Source: Actinoplanes nipponensis (lineage in GTDB: Bacteria; Actinomycetota; Actinomycetes; Mycobacteriales; Micromonosporaceae). From it: a DNA stretch of 64,000 nt. The notes beneath the pieces are model-generated. The model saw only the letters and a program-made list of their open reading frames with translations. It did not search any database and was not told the origin of the DNA. Made by a program: the position numbers and the translations under genes. Location: positions 1 through 64,000 of the forward strand of contig NZ_BOMQ01000098.1 of assembly GCF_016862275.1 (NCBI RefSeq). Reading direction: 5' to 3'. Positions 33,807 through 42,446 of this stretch are shown one piece after another (the stretch's first letter is position 1; each line of letters begins with the position of its first letter).

Positions 33807-35756
33807 CTACCCGCCGACCAGGCTCACCACGGTCCGGGCCAGGTAGGCCATCAGCCAGGCCGTCACGGTGAGGTAGGTGAAGGCGAGCGCCGGCCACCGC
33901 CAGGTGCCGGTCTCCCGCCGGATCACGCCGACGGTGGCCATGCACTGCAGCGCGTAGGCGAAGTAGACCAGCAGCGCGGCGACGGTGGGCGGGCCGAACA
34001 CCCGCTGACCGGCCCGGGGTCCGTCGGGGTAGGTCATGGCGCGCAGCGCCGCGGCCGGGTCCGCCGGGTCCCCGGCCGCGGCGACCTGGCCCAGGGTCGC
34101 GACGAACACCTCCCGGGCCGACTGGGCCGACAGCACGCCGACGGTGATCCGCCAGTCGAAGCCGAGCGGTTCGAAGACCGGGGTCACCAGGCGGCCGAGA
34201 CCGGCCGCGTAGCTGTGCTCGACGGTGTAGGTGGACACCGCCGCCGGCCGCCCGGTGTCGACGCCGGCCGCCCGCATCTGCGCCGTCGAGTGCAGCGGCA
34301 GGTTCAGCAGCAGCCACAGCGCGATCGTGGTGGTCACGATGATGGTGGAGCACTTGCGCAGGAACGACCCGGCGGAGGTCCACACGGCGATCAGGACCGA
34401 CCGCGGCGACGGCAGCCGGTAGGGCGGCATCTCCAGATAGAACGGCACGAGCGGCCCGCGCCGGTCGCCCAGCTTCTTGAAGCCCCAGGCGGCCACCATC
34501 GCCGAGACCGCGCCGAGCAGGTACAGGCCGAACATGACCAGGCCCTGCGCGCCGAACGGGCCGATCCGGGCCGACCGGTCGACCAGCAGGCCGATCAGCA
34601 GGACGTAGACCGGCAGGCGGGCGGAGCAGGTGATCAGCGGCGCCGCCATCATGGTGGCGATGCGGTCGCGGGCCGACGGCAGGGTCCGGGTGGCCATGAT
34701 GCCGGGGATCGCGCAGGCGAACGAGGACAGCAGCGCGACGAAGGCGCGGCCCTCCAGCCCGGCGCGGGCCATCACCCGGTCCATCAGGAACGCCGCCCGC
34801 GACAGGTAGCCGACGCCCTCCAGCAGCGACAGCAGCAGGAACAGCAGCATGATCTGCGGGAGGAAGACCAGCACGCCGCCGACCCCGCCGAGCAGGGCGT
34901 CGCCCAGCAGCGAGGCCAGCCAGCGGCTGTGCACGTGCGCCGCCACCAGGGTCGAGAGCCAGCTGAACAGCGCCGCCACCGCGTCCTGGAGCGGGGCCGC
35001 GAGGGTGAACAGCGTCTGGAAGAACACCACCATCACGGCGAAGAACACCACCGTGCCCCACAGCGGGTGCAGCAGCACGGAGTCGACGCGCCGGGTGACG
35101 CGGTGCTGCTCGGCGGCCCGGTAGCCGGCGAAGGCCAGCACCGATTCCACCCAGGCGTCGCGCTGGGCGAGGTCGGTGGGCGGGGCCAGCGCGGGCACGG
35201 GCCACCGGGCCCACCCGGCCAGCCGGTCGCCGAGCTCCGTGATGCCCCGCCGGCGGTGGCCGATCACCGCCACCACCGGCACGCCCAGGGCCGGCCCGAG
35301 CGCCTCGACGTCCAGGGCGCCCTGGCGGCTGGTCAGCTCGTCGGTGAAGGTGACCACCACGCAGGTCGGCAGGCGGCGGGCCAGCACCTGCGCGACGAAG
35401 CCCAGGGACCGGCGCAGGGAGGTGGCGTCGACCACCACCAGCAGCGCATCCGGCCGGGGCACGCCCTCGAGGCGGCCGTCGAGCGCGTCGACCACGATCT
35501 GCTCGTCGGGGCTGACCGCCTCGAGGCCGTACGTGCCGGGCAGGTCCTCGATGACGTACCGGTGCGGGCCCACCCGGCAGGCGCCGACGAACCGGGACAC
35601 GGTCACCCCGGGATAGTTGCCGGTCTTGCCCCGCAGCCCCGTCAGGGCGTTGAAGATGCTGGTCTTGCCCGCGTTGGGCGCACCGACCAGGGCGATGTGC
35701 GGCGCCGCGGTGGCAACAGCGCCCCCGCCGCCGCCGTCGTGGCACCCGGCGCTCAT
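33807..35756 (-). CDS. feoB: ferrous iron transporter FeoB
   Basis: Membrane protein of 649 residues with an N-terminal G domain and a polytopic C-terminal part. G1 is GAPNAGKTS (residues 25-33), G2 lies in GNYPGVTVS, G3 is DLPG. The usual NxxD of G4 reads TFTD, so the Asn is replaced by Thr. Gate motifs in the membrane part are CAIPGIMATR and SAREVFVATLG, with LITCSARLPVY between, all typical of FeoB. Ferrous iron uptake under low oxygen would supply the many iron-sulfur clusters of Nar. The ATG at 35756 overlaps the feoA stop by 4 bases; a longer frame upstream overlaps feoA. Confidence 0.95.
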   Translation of the reverse strand: MSAGCHDGGGGGAVATAAPHIALVGAPNAGKTSIFNALTGLRGKTGNYPGVTVSRFVGACRVGPHRYVIEDLPGTYGLEAVSPDEQIVVDALDGRLEGVPRPDALLVVVDATSLRRSLGFVAQVLARRLPTCVVVTFTDELTSRQGALDVEALGPALGVPVVAVIGHRRRGITELGDRLAGWARWPVPALAPPTDLAQRDAWVESVLAFAGYRAAEQHRVTRRVDSVLLHPLWGTVVFFAVMVVFFQTLFTLAAPLQDAVAALFSWLSTLVAAHVHSRWLASLLGDALLGGVGGVLVFLPQIMLLFLLLSLLEGVGYLSRAAFLMDRVMARAGLEGRAFVALLSSFACAIPGIMATRTLPSARDRIATMMAAPLITCSARLPVYVLLIGLLVDRSARIGPFGAQGLVMFGLYLLGAVSAMVAAWGFKKLGDRRGPLVPFYLEMPPYRLPSPRSVLIAVWTSAGSFLRKCSTIIVTTTIALWLLLNLPLHSTAQMRAAGVDTGRPAAVSTYTVEHSYAAGLGRLVTPVFEPLGFDWRITVGVLSAQSAREVFVATLGQVAAAGDPADPAAALRAMTYPDGPRAGQRVFGPPTVAALLVYFAYALQCMATVGVIRRETGTWRWPALAFTYLTVTAWLMAYLARTVVSLVGG

Positions 35757-36031
35757 CGGCGTGCCTCGACCACGTGGACGCACGCCGCCTGCTCGCGGCG
35801 CAGGCACAGCTCGTAGTCCTTCACCCGGTAGATCACCGGGTCGCGCAGCGGCGCCCGGCGGAGCACCCGCACCACCGCGCCGGGGGTGAACCCGAGATCC
35901 GCCAGCCGGGTCGCTGTGGCCGGGGTCGGGGCGGCGACGTACGCGACCGTCGCCGACGCGCCCGGGTCCAGCGTGGCCAGCGACCGGGTCGCGGCGTCCG
36001 CCGTCCGTGCGGCAGGTCTGCTCCTGATCAT
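35753..36031 (-). CDS. feoA: FeoA-domain protein
   Basis: Small SH3-like partner of FeoB, 92 residues. ATRLADLGFTPGAVVRVLRRAP is the family core, followed by DPVIYRVKDYELCLRREQAACVHV. The N-terminal 30 residues are extra and Ala/Arg-rich. The ATG at 36031 has GGGAG 6 bases upstream; an earlier ATG at 36148 has no such site and lies in the regulatory region. It is first in the feoA-feoB-nifU-like operon and is divergent from the SufR-like regulator, which might control both directions. Confidence 0.92.
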   Translation of the reverse strand: MIRSRPAARTADAATRSLATLDPGASATVAYVAAPTPATATRLADLGFTPGAVVRVLRRAPLRDPVIYRVKDYELCLRREQAACVHVVEARR

Positions 36032-36198
36032 CGGTGACTCCCACCCGGTGCCCATCTGTAAGGGGAGGCTAATCTCGCGCCGCGCGGCCGACCCGTGCCC
36101 TTGGTCCCGAGTCTTCCGGGACCCTGCGTCACGGGTGCGGTGTGACATGGAACCCTCCCGGGGTTTTGATGCCGTTCGGCGTTATAACGTTATGCACC
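36032..36198. promoter_or_regulatory. divergent control region feoA / SufR-like regulator
   Basis: Two signals stand out. A DosR-like box GGGACCAAGGGCAC (read on the minus strand) is at 36095-36108, 64 bases before feoA; with GGGACC at 36118-36123 it also forms the inverted pair GGTCCC-N9-GGGACC. Close to the regulator start lies an AT-rich patch, unusual in this window, with two overlapping perfect palindromes CGTTATAACG (36180-36189) and ATAACGTTAT (36184-36193). The patch ends 5 bases before the ATG at 36199 and could be an operator for self-regulation. Confidence 0.5.
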
Positions 36199-36915
36199 AT
36201 GGAAACCCCACGGAAAGGCCCCACCGGGGAGACGATCGACACCCCCCGCCACCGGGCCCTCGGCTCCGACAGCCGGGTGACGATCCTGCGCCTGGTCCGG
36301 GGCGCCGCGGGTGGCATCACCGCCGCCGAGGTCGCGGCCCGCACCGGGCAGCACCTGTCCACCACCCGGGCCCACCTGGACCGCCTCGCCGATTCCGGGC
36401 TGCTGGTCAAGGCCCGCGCCAGCGGCGGGCAGCCGGGCCGGCCGGCCTGGCGCTACCGCGCGGCCGCCGGTGACGCGGCGCCGGCGCCGGCGCCCTACCG
36501 GGCCCTGGCAGCCGCCCTGCTCGACCACCTCACCGGGGCCGCGGGGGACGTCCGCGAGGCCGCGGCGCAGGCCGGCCAGGGCTGGGGCCGGCACCTCGCC
36601 GCGGCCGCCCCGCAGGCCGGCGACCCCGTCGACACGGTGGCCGGCGTGCTGGACGGCCTCGGCTTCAGCCCGCAGCTCCAGCCCACCGCGGCCGGCGCCA
36701 CCACGGCGGAGCTGCACCTGCGCACGTGCCCGTTCCTGGAGTTGGTGGGCCAGAATCCCGACGCCATGTGCGGGCTGCACCTCGGCGTGGTCCGCGGCAT
36801 CCTCGAGCACGACGACGCCCCGGCCGACTCCGTGGTGCTGGAGCCGTTCGGCGCGCCCGGCGCCTGCCTCCTGCGGCTGCCGGCCCGGACGCCGGCGCCC
36901 GGCGGGCAGCCGTGA
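36199..36915 (+). CDS. SufR-like winged-helix iron-sulfur regulator
   Basis: Transcription factor of 238 residues. The N-terminal winged helix (about 12-85) reads RHRALGSDSRVTILRLVRG, GITAAEVAARTGQHLSTTRAHLDRLADSGLL and a GQPGRPAWRY wing. The C-terminal part has three Cys in the spacing of SufR-type 4Fe-4S sensors: Cys177 (RTCPFLELVGQNPDAMC), Cys191 and Cys223. Such proteins lose or alter the cluster with NO, oxygen or iron starvation and thereby change DNA binding. The ATG at 36199 follows an AT-rich palindrome; an upstream ATG at 36142 would add residues without similarity. It overlaps the next membrane-protein gene by 4 bases and so heads the nitrite-reductase operon, which fits an NO or redox sensing role. 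Confidence 0.82.
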   Translation: METPRKGPTGETIDTPRHRALGSDSRVTILRLVRGAAGGITAAEVAARTGQHLSTTRAHLDRLADSGLLVKARASGGQPGRPAWRYRAAAGDAAPAPAPYRALAAALLDHLTGAAGDVREAAAQAGQGWGRHLAAAAPQAGDPVDTVAGVLDGLGFSPQLQPTAAGATTAELHLRTCPFLELVGQNPDAMCGLHLGVVRGILEHDDAPADSVVLEPFGAPGACLLRLPARTPAPGGQP

Positions 36916-38048
36916 GCAGGCCGCCCGGGGTGCCGGTCCGATGGCGGCTGCCGGTGCTCGCCGCCGCGGCCGCCGCCCTGCTCACCGGCCTGTACGCGGG
37001 CCTGCTGCTGCTCGGCGTCCCGGTCCCCGCGCCCGCCGCGCCGGTGGCCGAGGTGCACGGGCCGGTGCTGGTGTTCGGCTTCGTCGGCACCCTGATCGCC
37101 CTGGAACGCGCGGTCGCGCTGGGCGCCCGCTGGGCCCTGCTGGCCCCGGCGTGTTCCGGCGCGGGCGCCCTGGTGCTGGTCGCGACCGGCCCCGGCCCGG
37201 TCGGCCAGGTGCTGCTCATGACCGCGTCGGTGCTGCTGCTGGGCGGCTACCGGGCCCTGTGGCGCCGCGGGCCCGGCGTCGCGCTGCTCGCCCAGGGCTG
37301 CGGCGCGTTCGCCTGGTACGCGGCCACCCTGCTGTGGCTGGCCGGCTTCGCGATCGCGGAGATCGTGCCGTGGCTGGCGGTCTTCGTGGTGGCCACCATC
37401 GCCGGGGAACGCCTCGAACTGACCCACGTCGCCCCGCGGCACCGGCACGCCGAGCGGTGGTTCCTGGCCGCCCTGGCCGCTCTTGTGGCCGGCGCGACCG
37501 CCGCCTCCCTGTGGCCGGCGGCCGGGGCGCACCTGTTCGGCGCCGGCCTGCTCGCCCTCACCGCCTGGCTGGCCGGCAACGACGTCGCCCGCCGCACCGT
37601 ACGGGCGCGGGCCCTGCCCCGCTACGTCGCCGTGGGCCTGCTCGCCGGCTACGGCTGGCTGGCGCTGGCCGGCCTGCTGTGGGCGGGCGCGGGCGCCACC
37701 CTGGACGGTCCCCGCTACGACGCCACCCTGCACGCCGTCTTCCTCGGCTTCACCATGTCCATGATCTTCGTGCACGCCCCGGTGATCCTGCCCGCCGTGC
37801 TGCGCCGCCCGCTGCCGTACCACCGCGTGCTCTACGCCCCGCTGGCCCTGCTGCACCTCTCGCTGCTCGTCCGGGTGGTGCTGGGCGACGCGGCGGGATG
37901 GCGGCAGGTGTGGCGCGGGGCCGGCGTCACCAACGTGGTCGCCGTGCTCGCCTTCGTCGGCTGTGCCCTGGTGCTGTCGCTGTGGCGCCGCGCGCCGGCG
38001 TCGCGCCCGGGCCCGGGCCCGGCGAGGGTCGCGGCGGTGGCCCCGTGA
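36912..38048 (+). CDS. polytopic membrane protein, NnrS-like
   Basis: Membrane protein of 378 residues with about 11-12 hydrophobic segments. Conserved-looking His stretches are VHGPVLVFGFVGTLIALERAVALG in helix 2, and HAVFLGFTMSMIFVHAPVILPAVL near residue 275, which resembles the HAxxxGFxxSMI motif of NnrS, a heme- and copper-containing protein linked to nitric oxide tolerance. The GTG at 36912 overlaps the regulator stop by 4 bases, and its own stop overlaps the next gene. Position between an iron-sulfur regulator and a nitrite reductase supports a role in handling NO. The exact family is not certain. Confidence 0.65.
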   Translation: MSRPPGVPVRWRLPVLAAAAAALLTGLYAGLLLLGVPVPAPAAPVAEVHGPVLVFGFVGTLIALERAVALGARWALLAPACSGAGALVLVATGPGPVGQVLLMTASVLLLGGYRALWRRGPGVALLAQGCGAFAWYAATLLWLAGFAIAEIVPWLAVFVVATIAGERLELTHVAPRHRHAERWFLAALAALVAGATAASLWPAAGAHLFGAGLLALTAWLAGNDVARRTVRARALPRYVAVGLLAGYGWLALAGLLWAGAGATLDGPRYDATLHAVFLGFTMSMIFVHAPVILPAVLRRPLPYHRVLYAPLALLHLSLLVRVVLGDAAGWRQVWRGAGVTNVVAVLAFVGCALVLSLWRRAPASRPGPGPARVAAVAP

Positions 38049-39259
38049 CAGCCACTGTGGAGGGTCGTACCGGGCGGGCGAGTTGGCACCGCCGCGCCGG
38101 CCTGCTGCCGTTGGCGTACCTGGCCGCGCTCGTCGTGGTCGCGATGATCCACCCGATGCTGCCGGCCTGGCGCTGGCTCGCCATCCACCTGCTGCTGCTC
38201 GGCGCGGTGACCAACGCGATCCTGGTGTGGAGCGCCCACTTCACCGTCGCCGTGCTGCGCTGCCCCGCGCCGGCGAGCCGGCGCGGCGAGGCGCTGCGGC
38301 TGGCCGGGCTCAACCTGGGCGTCGCCGGGGTGCTGACCGCCGGGGTGACCGACCGGCCCGCGCCGGGCCTCGCCGGCGCGGCCCTGGTGTTCGCCGCGGT
38401 CGGCGCGCACCTCGCCTGGCTGGCCGGGCGGCTGCGGGCCGCGCTGCCCGCCCGCTTCACGGTGACGGTGCACTACTACCTCGCCGCCGCGGTGGCCCTG
38501 CTGACCGGGATTCCGGTCGGGGCGTGGATGCTCGCCGCCGACAACGACAGCCGGCCCCGGCTGCTGCTGTTCCACGCCCACGTCAACCTGCTCGGCTGGG
38601 TGACGCTGACCGTGCTCGGCACGCTGCTCACGCTGTGGCCGACGGTGCTGCGGACCCGGATGGCCGACGGCGCGGTCCTCGCCGCCCGGCGCGCCCTGCC
38701 GCTCGCGGTGGGCGGTATCGCGCTGACCGGTCTGGCCGTGCTGGCCTGGTGGCCGCCGCTGGCCGCCGGCGGGCTGGCGCTGGTCGCCGCGGCGGTGACC
38801 GTCACGGCGCTGCCGGCCGCGCAGGCCGCCCGGCACCGGCCGCCGGCGTCGTTTCCCGGCTGGTCCATCGCCGCCGGCGGCGGCTGGCTCCTGGTCGCCC
38901 TCGCGGTCGACGCGTGGTGCCTGCTGTCCGCGGACGGCCCGGCCACGGCGGCCGACCGCTTCGGCGCCGTGCTGGTGCCGCTGCTGGCCGGCTTCGTCGC
39001 GCAGACGCTGCTCGGGGCGCTGGCCTATCTGCTGCCGATGGCCCTGGGCGGCGGGCCGGCGGCCGTCCGGGACCGCACCGAGCGGCTGGACCGGCACGGG
39101 GCCCAGCGGGTCGCCATGACCAACGCCGCGCTGGCCGTGTTCGTGCTGCCGGCGCCGCCGTACGTGCGGATCACCACCTCGTTGCTCGTCCTCGCCGCTC
39201 TGCTGCAGTTCCTCGTCCCCGCCCTGCGCATCCTCCTCGCCGCCCGGAGCCGACCGTGA
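38045..39259 (+). CDS. polytopic membrane protein with His-rich helices, heme-copper-like
   Basis: Membrane protein of 404 residues with about 12 helices. His pairs occur in WRWLAIHLLLLGAVTNAI, LVWSAHFTVAVL, VTVHYYLAAAVALLTG and LLLFHAHVNLLGWVTLTVLG; the last resembles the helix of NorB and cytochrome oxidase subunit I that carries heme and copper ligands. It may bind heme, but the full ligand set of a nitric oxide reductase cannot be confirmed by eye. It overlaps its neighbours by 4 bases on each side in the regulator-membrane-membrane-nirK operon. It could be a second NnrS-like protein or an electron donor to the nitrite reductase. Confidence 0.6.
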   Translation: MTATVEGRTGRASWHRRAGLLPLAYLAALVVVAMIHPMLPAWRWLAIHLLLLGAVTNAILVWSAHFTVAVLRCPAPASRRGEALRLAGLNLGVAGVLTAGVTDRPAPGLAGAALVFAAVGAHLAWLAGRLRAALPARFTVTVHYYLAAAVALLTGIPVGAWMLAADNDSRPRLLLFHAHVNLLGWVTLTVLGTLLTLWPTVLRTRMADGAVLAARRALPLAVGGIALTGLAVLAWWPPLAAGGLALVAAAVTVTALPAAQAARHRPPASFPGWSIAAGGGWLLVALAVDAWCLLSADGPATAADRFGAVLVPLLAGFVAQTLLGALAYLLPMALGGGPAAVRDRTERLDRHGAQRVAMTNAALAVFVLPAPPYVRITTSLLVLAALLQFLVPALRILLAARSRP

Positions 39260-40623
39260 CACCGACCGCGCCGCCGCCGGCCGCGCCACCCCGCCCGCTG
39301 GGCGGCGTGGCCACCGGCCTCGCCCTCGTCCTGCTCGCCGTGCTGGTCGGGGTGGCGGCCCAGCGGGTCACCGACCCCGCGACCGCGGTGACCGCCGCAT
39401 CGTCCGTCGCGTGGAACGGGCACACCACCACCGTGGCCGTCACCGCCGACGGGATGCGCTTCCACCCGGACCGGATCACCGTCCCGGCCGGCGACCGCCT
39501 GATCATCGAGCTGACCAACCGCGACCGGCGCCGCCACGACCTGGTGCTGGCCACCGGCCCGAGGTCGCCGATGGTGGCGAGCGACGGCGCCGCCCGCCTC
39601 GACGCGGGCGTCATCGGCGGCCTCGTCGAGGGCTGGTGCTCGCTGCCCGGCCACCGCCAGGCCGGCATGCGGCTGACCGTCACCACGACCGGCGCCGCCG
39701 CGGCCGCCCCGGCCGCCGGGCCCGGGCACGACGCCCCGGCCGCCGGGACGGCGCCGGCCATCGACGCGATGGCCGAGCCCGGCGCCGGCTTCACGGCCCG
39801 CGACGCGACCGCGCCGGCCCGGCCCGCCGGCCGGCGGCACCGCGTGGAGCTGCGGGTGCAAGAGGTGCAGCGCGAGGTCGCGCCCGGGGTACGCCAGCGA
39901 CTGTGGACGTTCAACGGCACCGCACCCGGCCCGGTCCTGCGCGGCCGCGTCGGCGACACGTTCGAGATCACGCTGATCAACGACGGCAGCGTCGACCACG
40001 GCATCGACTTCCACGCCGGCGCGCTGGCCCCGGACGAGCCGATGCGCCCCATCGAGCCCGGACAGCGGCTGACCTACCGGTTCACCGCCACCGCGGCCGG
40101 CATCTGGATGTACCACTGCTCGACCATGCCGATGCTGCTGCACATCGGCAACGGCATGTACGGCGCCGTCATCATCGACCCGCCCGACCTGCCCGCCGCC
40201 GACCGCGAGTACGTGCTGGTGCAGTCCGAGCTCTACCTCGGCCCGGACGGCGAGCCCGGCGACCTGGGCAAGATGCAGGCCGAGACGCCGGACGCGGTGG
40301 TGTTCAACGGCTACGTCAGCCAGTACGCCCACCGGCCGCTGACCGCCCGCCCGGGGGACCGCGTCCGGTTCTGGGTGCTCAACGCCGGCCCCAACCGCAC
40401 CAGCGCCTTCCACGTCGTCGGCGTCCAGTTCGACACCCTCTACCGTGAGGGCGAGTGGCACCTGCGCCCGGCCGACCCCGGCGCCGCCCAGGTGCTCGAC
40501 CTCGCCCCGGCGGCCGGCGGCTTCGTCGAGACCGTCCTGGCCCAGCCCGGCCACTACCCGTTCCTCAGCCACCTGGTGGCCGACGCCGGCCGCGGCGCCC
40601 GCGGCACCATCGAGGTCAGGTGA
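39256..40623 (+). CDS. nirK: copper nitrite reductase with N-terminal fused cupredoxin domain
   Basis: Multicopper protein of 455 residues, anchored or exported through an N-terminal hydrophobic segment (about 16-35). It reduces nitrite to NO. Three cupredoxin domains: the first (about 50-145) has its own type 1 set His94, Cys128, His133, Met138. The second has His248, Asp251 and His253 (HGIDFH) and then His287-Cys288 with His296 and Met301 (HCSTMPMLLHIGNGM), the NirK pattern of type 1 plus type 2 ligands and the catalytic Asp. The third supplies His386 (SAFHVVG). The extra first domain could shuttle electrons internally. The GTG at 39256 overlaps the preceding stop. A laccase-like two-domain oxidase is the alternative, but the nar/NnrS setting favours NirK. 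Confidence 0.85.
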   Translation: MTPTAPPPAAPPRPLGGVATGLALVLLAVLVGVAAQRVTDPATAVTAASSVAWNGHTTTVAVTADGMRFHPDRITVPAGDRLIIELTNRDRRRHDLVLATGPRSPMVASDGAARLDAGVIGGLVEGWCSLPGHRQAGMRLTVTTTGAAAAAPAAGPGHDAPAAGTAPAIDAMAEPGAGFTARDATAPARPAGRRHRVELRVQEVQREVAPGVRQRLWTFNGTAPGPVLRGRVGDTFEITLINDGSVDHGIDFHAGALAPDEPMRPIEPGQRLTYRFTATAAGIWMYHCSTMPMLLHIGNGMYGAVIIDPPDLPAADREYVLVQSELYLGPDGEPGDLGKMQAETPDAVVFNGYVSQYAHRPLTARPGDRVRFWVLNAGPNRTSAFHVVGVQFDTLYREGEWHLRPADPGAAQVLDLAPAAGGFVETVLAQPGHYPFLSHLVADAGRGARGTIEVR

Positions 40624-40630
40624 ACCCGCG

Positions 40631-41380
40631 ATGACGACCAGCAGCACCCGCTCCCCGGCCCGCCGGCGCAAGGGGGCCCGGCAGTTCATCCCGCCGCAGC
40701 ACGGCGCCTGGGCGATGCTCGTGGTGCCCTGGCTGGCCGGGGTGCTGGCCGCCGGATTCCACTGGGCCCACCTGCCGCTGTTCGGCGCCTGGCTGGCCGG
40801 CTACCTGTTCTCCTACTACGCGCTGCAGGCGGTCAAGACCCGCCGGGTGGCCCGCTTCCGGCCGCAGCTGCTGCTGTACGGCCCGGTCACCGCCGGGCTC
40901 GGCCTGCTCGTGGTCCTCGTCCGGCCGCAGGTGCTGGCCTACGCCCCGGCCTACGCGCTGCTGCTGGGGGTGAACATCGGCTACGCGCGGCGACGCCGGG
41001 AGCGGGCGCTGCTCAACGACGCCGCCTCGGTCGCCCAGAGCTGCCTGATGGTCCTCGTCGCGGCGACCGTCGCCGGCGTCGGCGTCGGTGCGGTCGTCCC
41101 GGCGTTCGTCACGGTCCTGCTGTACTTCACCGGCACGGTGCTGTACGTCAAGACCATGATCCGGGAGCGGGAGAACCCGGCCTACTACCGGGCCTCGGTG
41201 CTCTTCCACGCGGTGGCCACCGGGGTGGCGGCGTACCTCGGTCCCGTCGTCGCGGTCGTGTTCGCCCTGCTGCTGGCCCGCGCCGCCGTCCTGCCCCGGC
41301 ACGGGCTGGCGCCCAAGCAGGTCGGCCTCATCGAGATCGCCGCCTCCGCCCTGGTGCTGGCCACGGCCGTGACGCTGTGA
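40631..41380 (+). CDS. YwiC-like membrane protein
   Basis: Membrane protein of 249 residues with about eight hydrophobic segments. The start region RQFIPPQHGAWAMLVVPWLAG and the SYYALQAVKTRR loop identify the YwiC-like family, whose founding gene lies next to the nar genes in Bacillus. Its function is unknown. The QHGAW stretch and the basic loop are also reminiscent of membrane prenyltransferases of the UbiA type, which is only a resemblance. It starts 7 bases after the nirK stop and is likely the last gene of that operon; it converges with the Acg-like gene 9 bases later. Confidence 0.85.
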   Translation: MTTSSTRSPARRRKGARQFIPPQHGAWAMLVVPWLAGVLAAGFHWAHLPLFGAWLAGYLFSYYALQAVKTRRVARFRPQLLLYGPVTAGLGLLVVLVRPQVLAYAPAYALLLGVNIGYARRRRERALLNDAASVAQSCLMVLVAATVAGVGVGAVVPAFVTVLLYFTGTVLYVKTMIRERENPAYYRASVLFHAVATGVAAYLGPVVAVVFALLLARAAVLPRHGLAPKQVGLIEIAASALVLATAVTL

Positions 41381-41389
41381 CGGGTCCGC

Positions 41390-42412
41390 TCAGCGCGGGG
41401 ACCAGCGGGAGCGGCCGGCCCGGGCGGCGGGCGCGGCCGCCGGGCCGCCGGACGGCAGCAGCGTCTCCTCCAGCGGCCGCCGCGGGGTGGACCGCACCGG
41501 CCGCCCGTCGCCCACCCGCAGGACGATCTGCGGCCAGGCCGAGGAGACCGCGTCGGCCAGCCGCGCCCGGGTGGCCGCCAGCTCCGCCGGCTGGCTGATC
41601 AGGCCGGTGGCGAGGCCGAGCGAGGTGGCCGTCAGCAGCACGCGTTGCAGCGCCTGCCCCGCCCGCAGGTGGTCGAAGACCGTGTCGCCCGCGGTGGCCA
41701 GGACCAGGATGGCCGGATCGGATTCGAACGGCGCGGACGGCAGCGGGAAGGCCAGCGCCTCGGCGAAGTGCCGGACGGGCAGCGTCCGGAGGCGGTCGGT
41801 GGGGCCCATCGCCCGCACCGGCACGCCGTCGCGGCGCTTGGCCCCGCCGGCCGTCCAGCGGCCCAGTTCGGCGCGGTAGCCGGGCCGGCCCCGCAGCTCG
41901 AGGTCGGCCGTGCGGGCCAGCTCCAGGACGGCGCTGGTGGTGTCCGGCCCGGCCACGCTCAGGAACGCCCCCTCCCGGCGCGCGGCATCGGCCAGCTCGC
42001 CGAGCGCCGCCGCGGGCACCGGCCGCGGGCCGAACGGCCACCGGTTGGTGTGCCGGTGCGGGATCGCCTCGGCGAGCAGCTCGGCGGCCGGCGTGGGCAC
42101 GGCGAAGCGGGCCGCCGTCAGCCGGGCCACCAGGTCGGGTTCGCCGGCGTCGGGGAACAGCTCCAGACCCGGCACGAAGCCGTGACGCCGGAGCGCCACG
42201 CGCAGCGTGAAGACCGCCGCCCCGACGCTGATCATCATTTCCCGGCCGGACGGGTCGAGCACGGCCAGTCGCCGGCTCTGGTCGGCGTGGACGTCGACCC
42301 GGCCGCGCCCCACCCGGAACCGCCAGGGCTGGCTGTTGTGCAGGGACGGCGCCAGCACGGCCGTGCGAACGGCGTCCATCAGCACGGTCCGGGACGGCGC
42401 GGCGACGGTCAT
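41390..42412 (-). CDS. Acg-family FMN-binding nitroreductase-like protein
   Basis: Protein of 340 residues of the Acg/Rv2032 type: two nitroreductase half-domains in one chain. Visible are AVLAPSLHNSQPWRFRV near the start, RRLAVLDPSGREMMISVGAAVFTLRVAL, AIPHRHTNRWPFGPRPV, and GQALQRVLLTATSLGLATGLISQPAEL. In mycobacteria Acg binds FMN, lacks ordinary nitroreductase activity and belongs to the DosR dormancy regulon, where it may sequester flavin. The ATG at 42412 has GGGGAG upstream. It lies 34 bases after the small Cys-rich gene and is probably co-transcribed with it from the DosR-like box at 42821. The C-terminal 25 residues are Ala/Arg-rich. Confidence 0.9.
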   Translation of the reverse strand: MTVAAPSRTVLMDAVRTAVLAPSLHNSQPWRFRVGRGRVDVHADQSRRLAVLDPSGREMMISVGAAVFTLRVALRRHGFVPGLELFPDAGEPDLVARLTAARFAVPTPAAELLAEAIPHRHTNRWPFGPRPVPAAALGELADAARREGAFLSVAGPDTTSAVLELARTADLELRGRPGYRAELGRWTAGGAKRRDGVPVRAMGPTDRLRTLPVRHFAEALAFPLPSAPFESDPAILVLATAGDTVFDHLRAGQALQRVLLTATSLGLATGLISQPAELAATRARLADAVSSAWPQIVLRVGDGRPVRSTPRRPLEETLLPSGGPAAAPAARAGRSRWSPR

Positions 42413-42446
42413 GATCTGCTCCCCTTCGGCCAGGTCCGGTCAGCTC

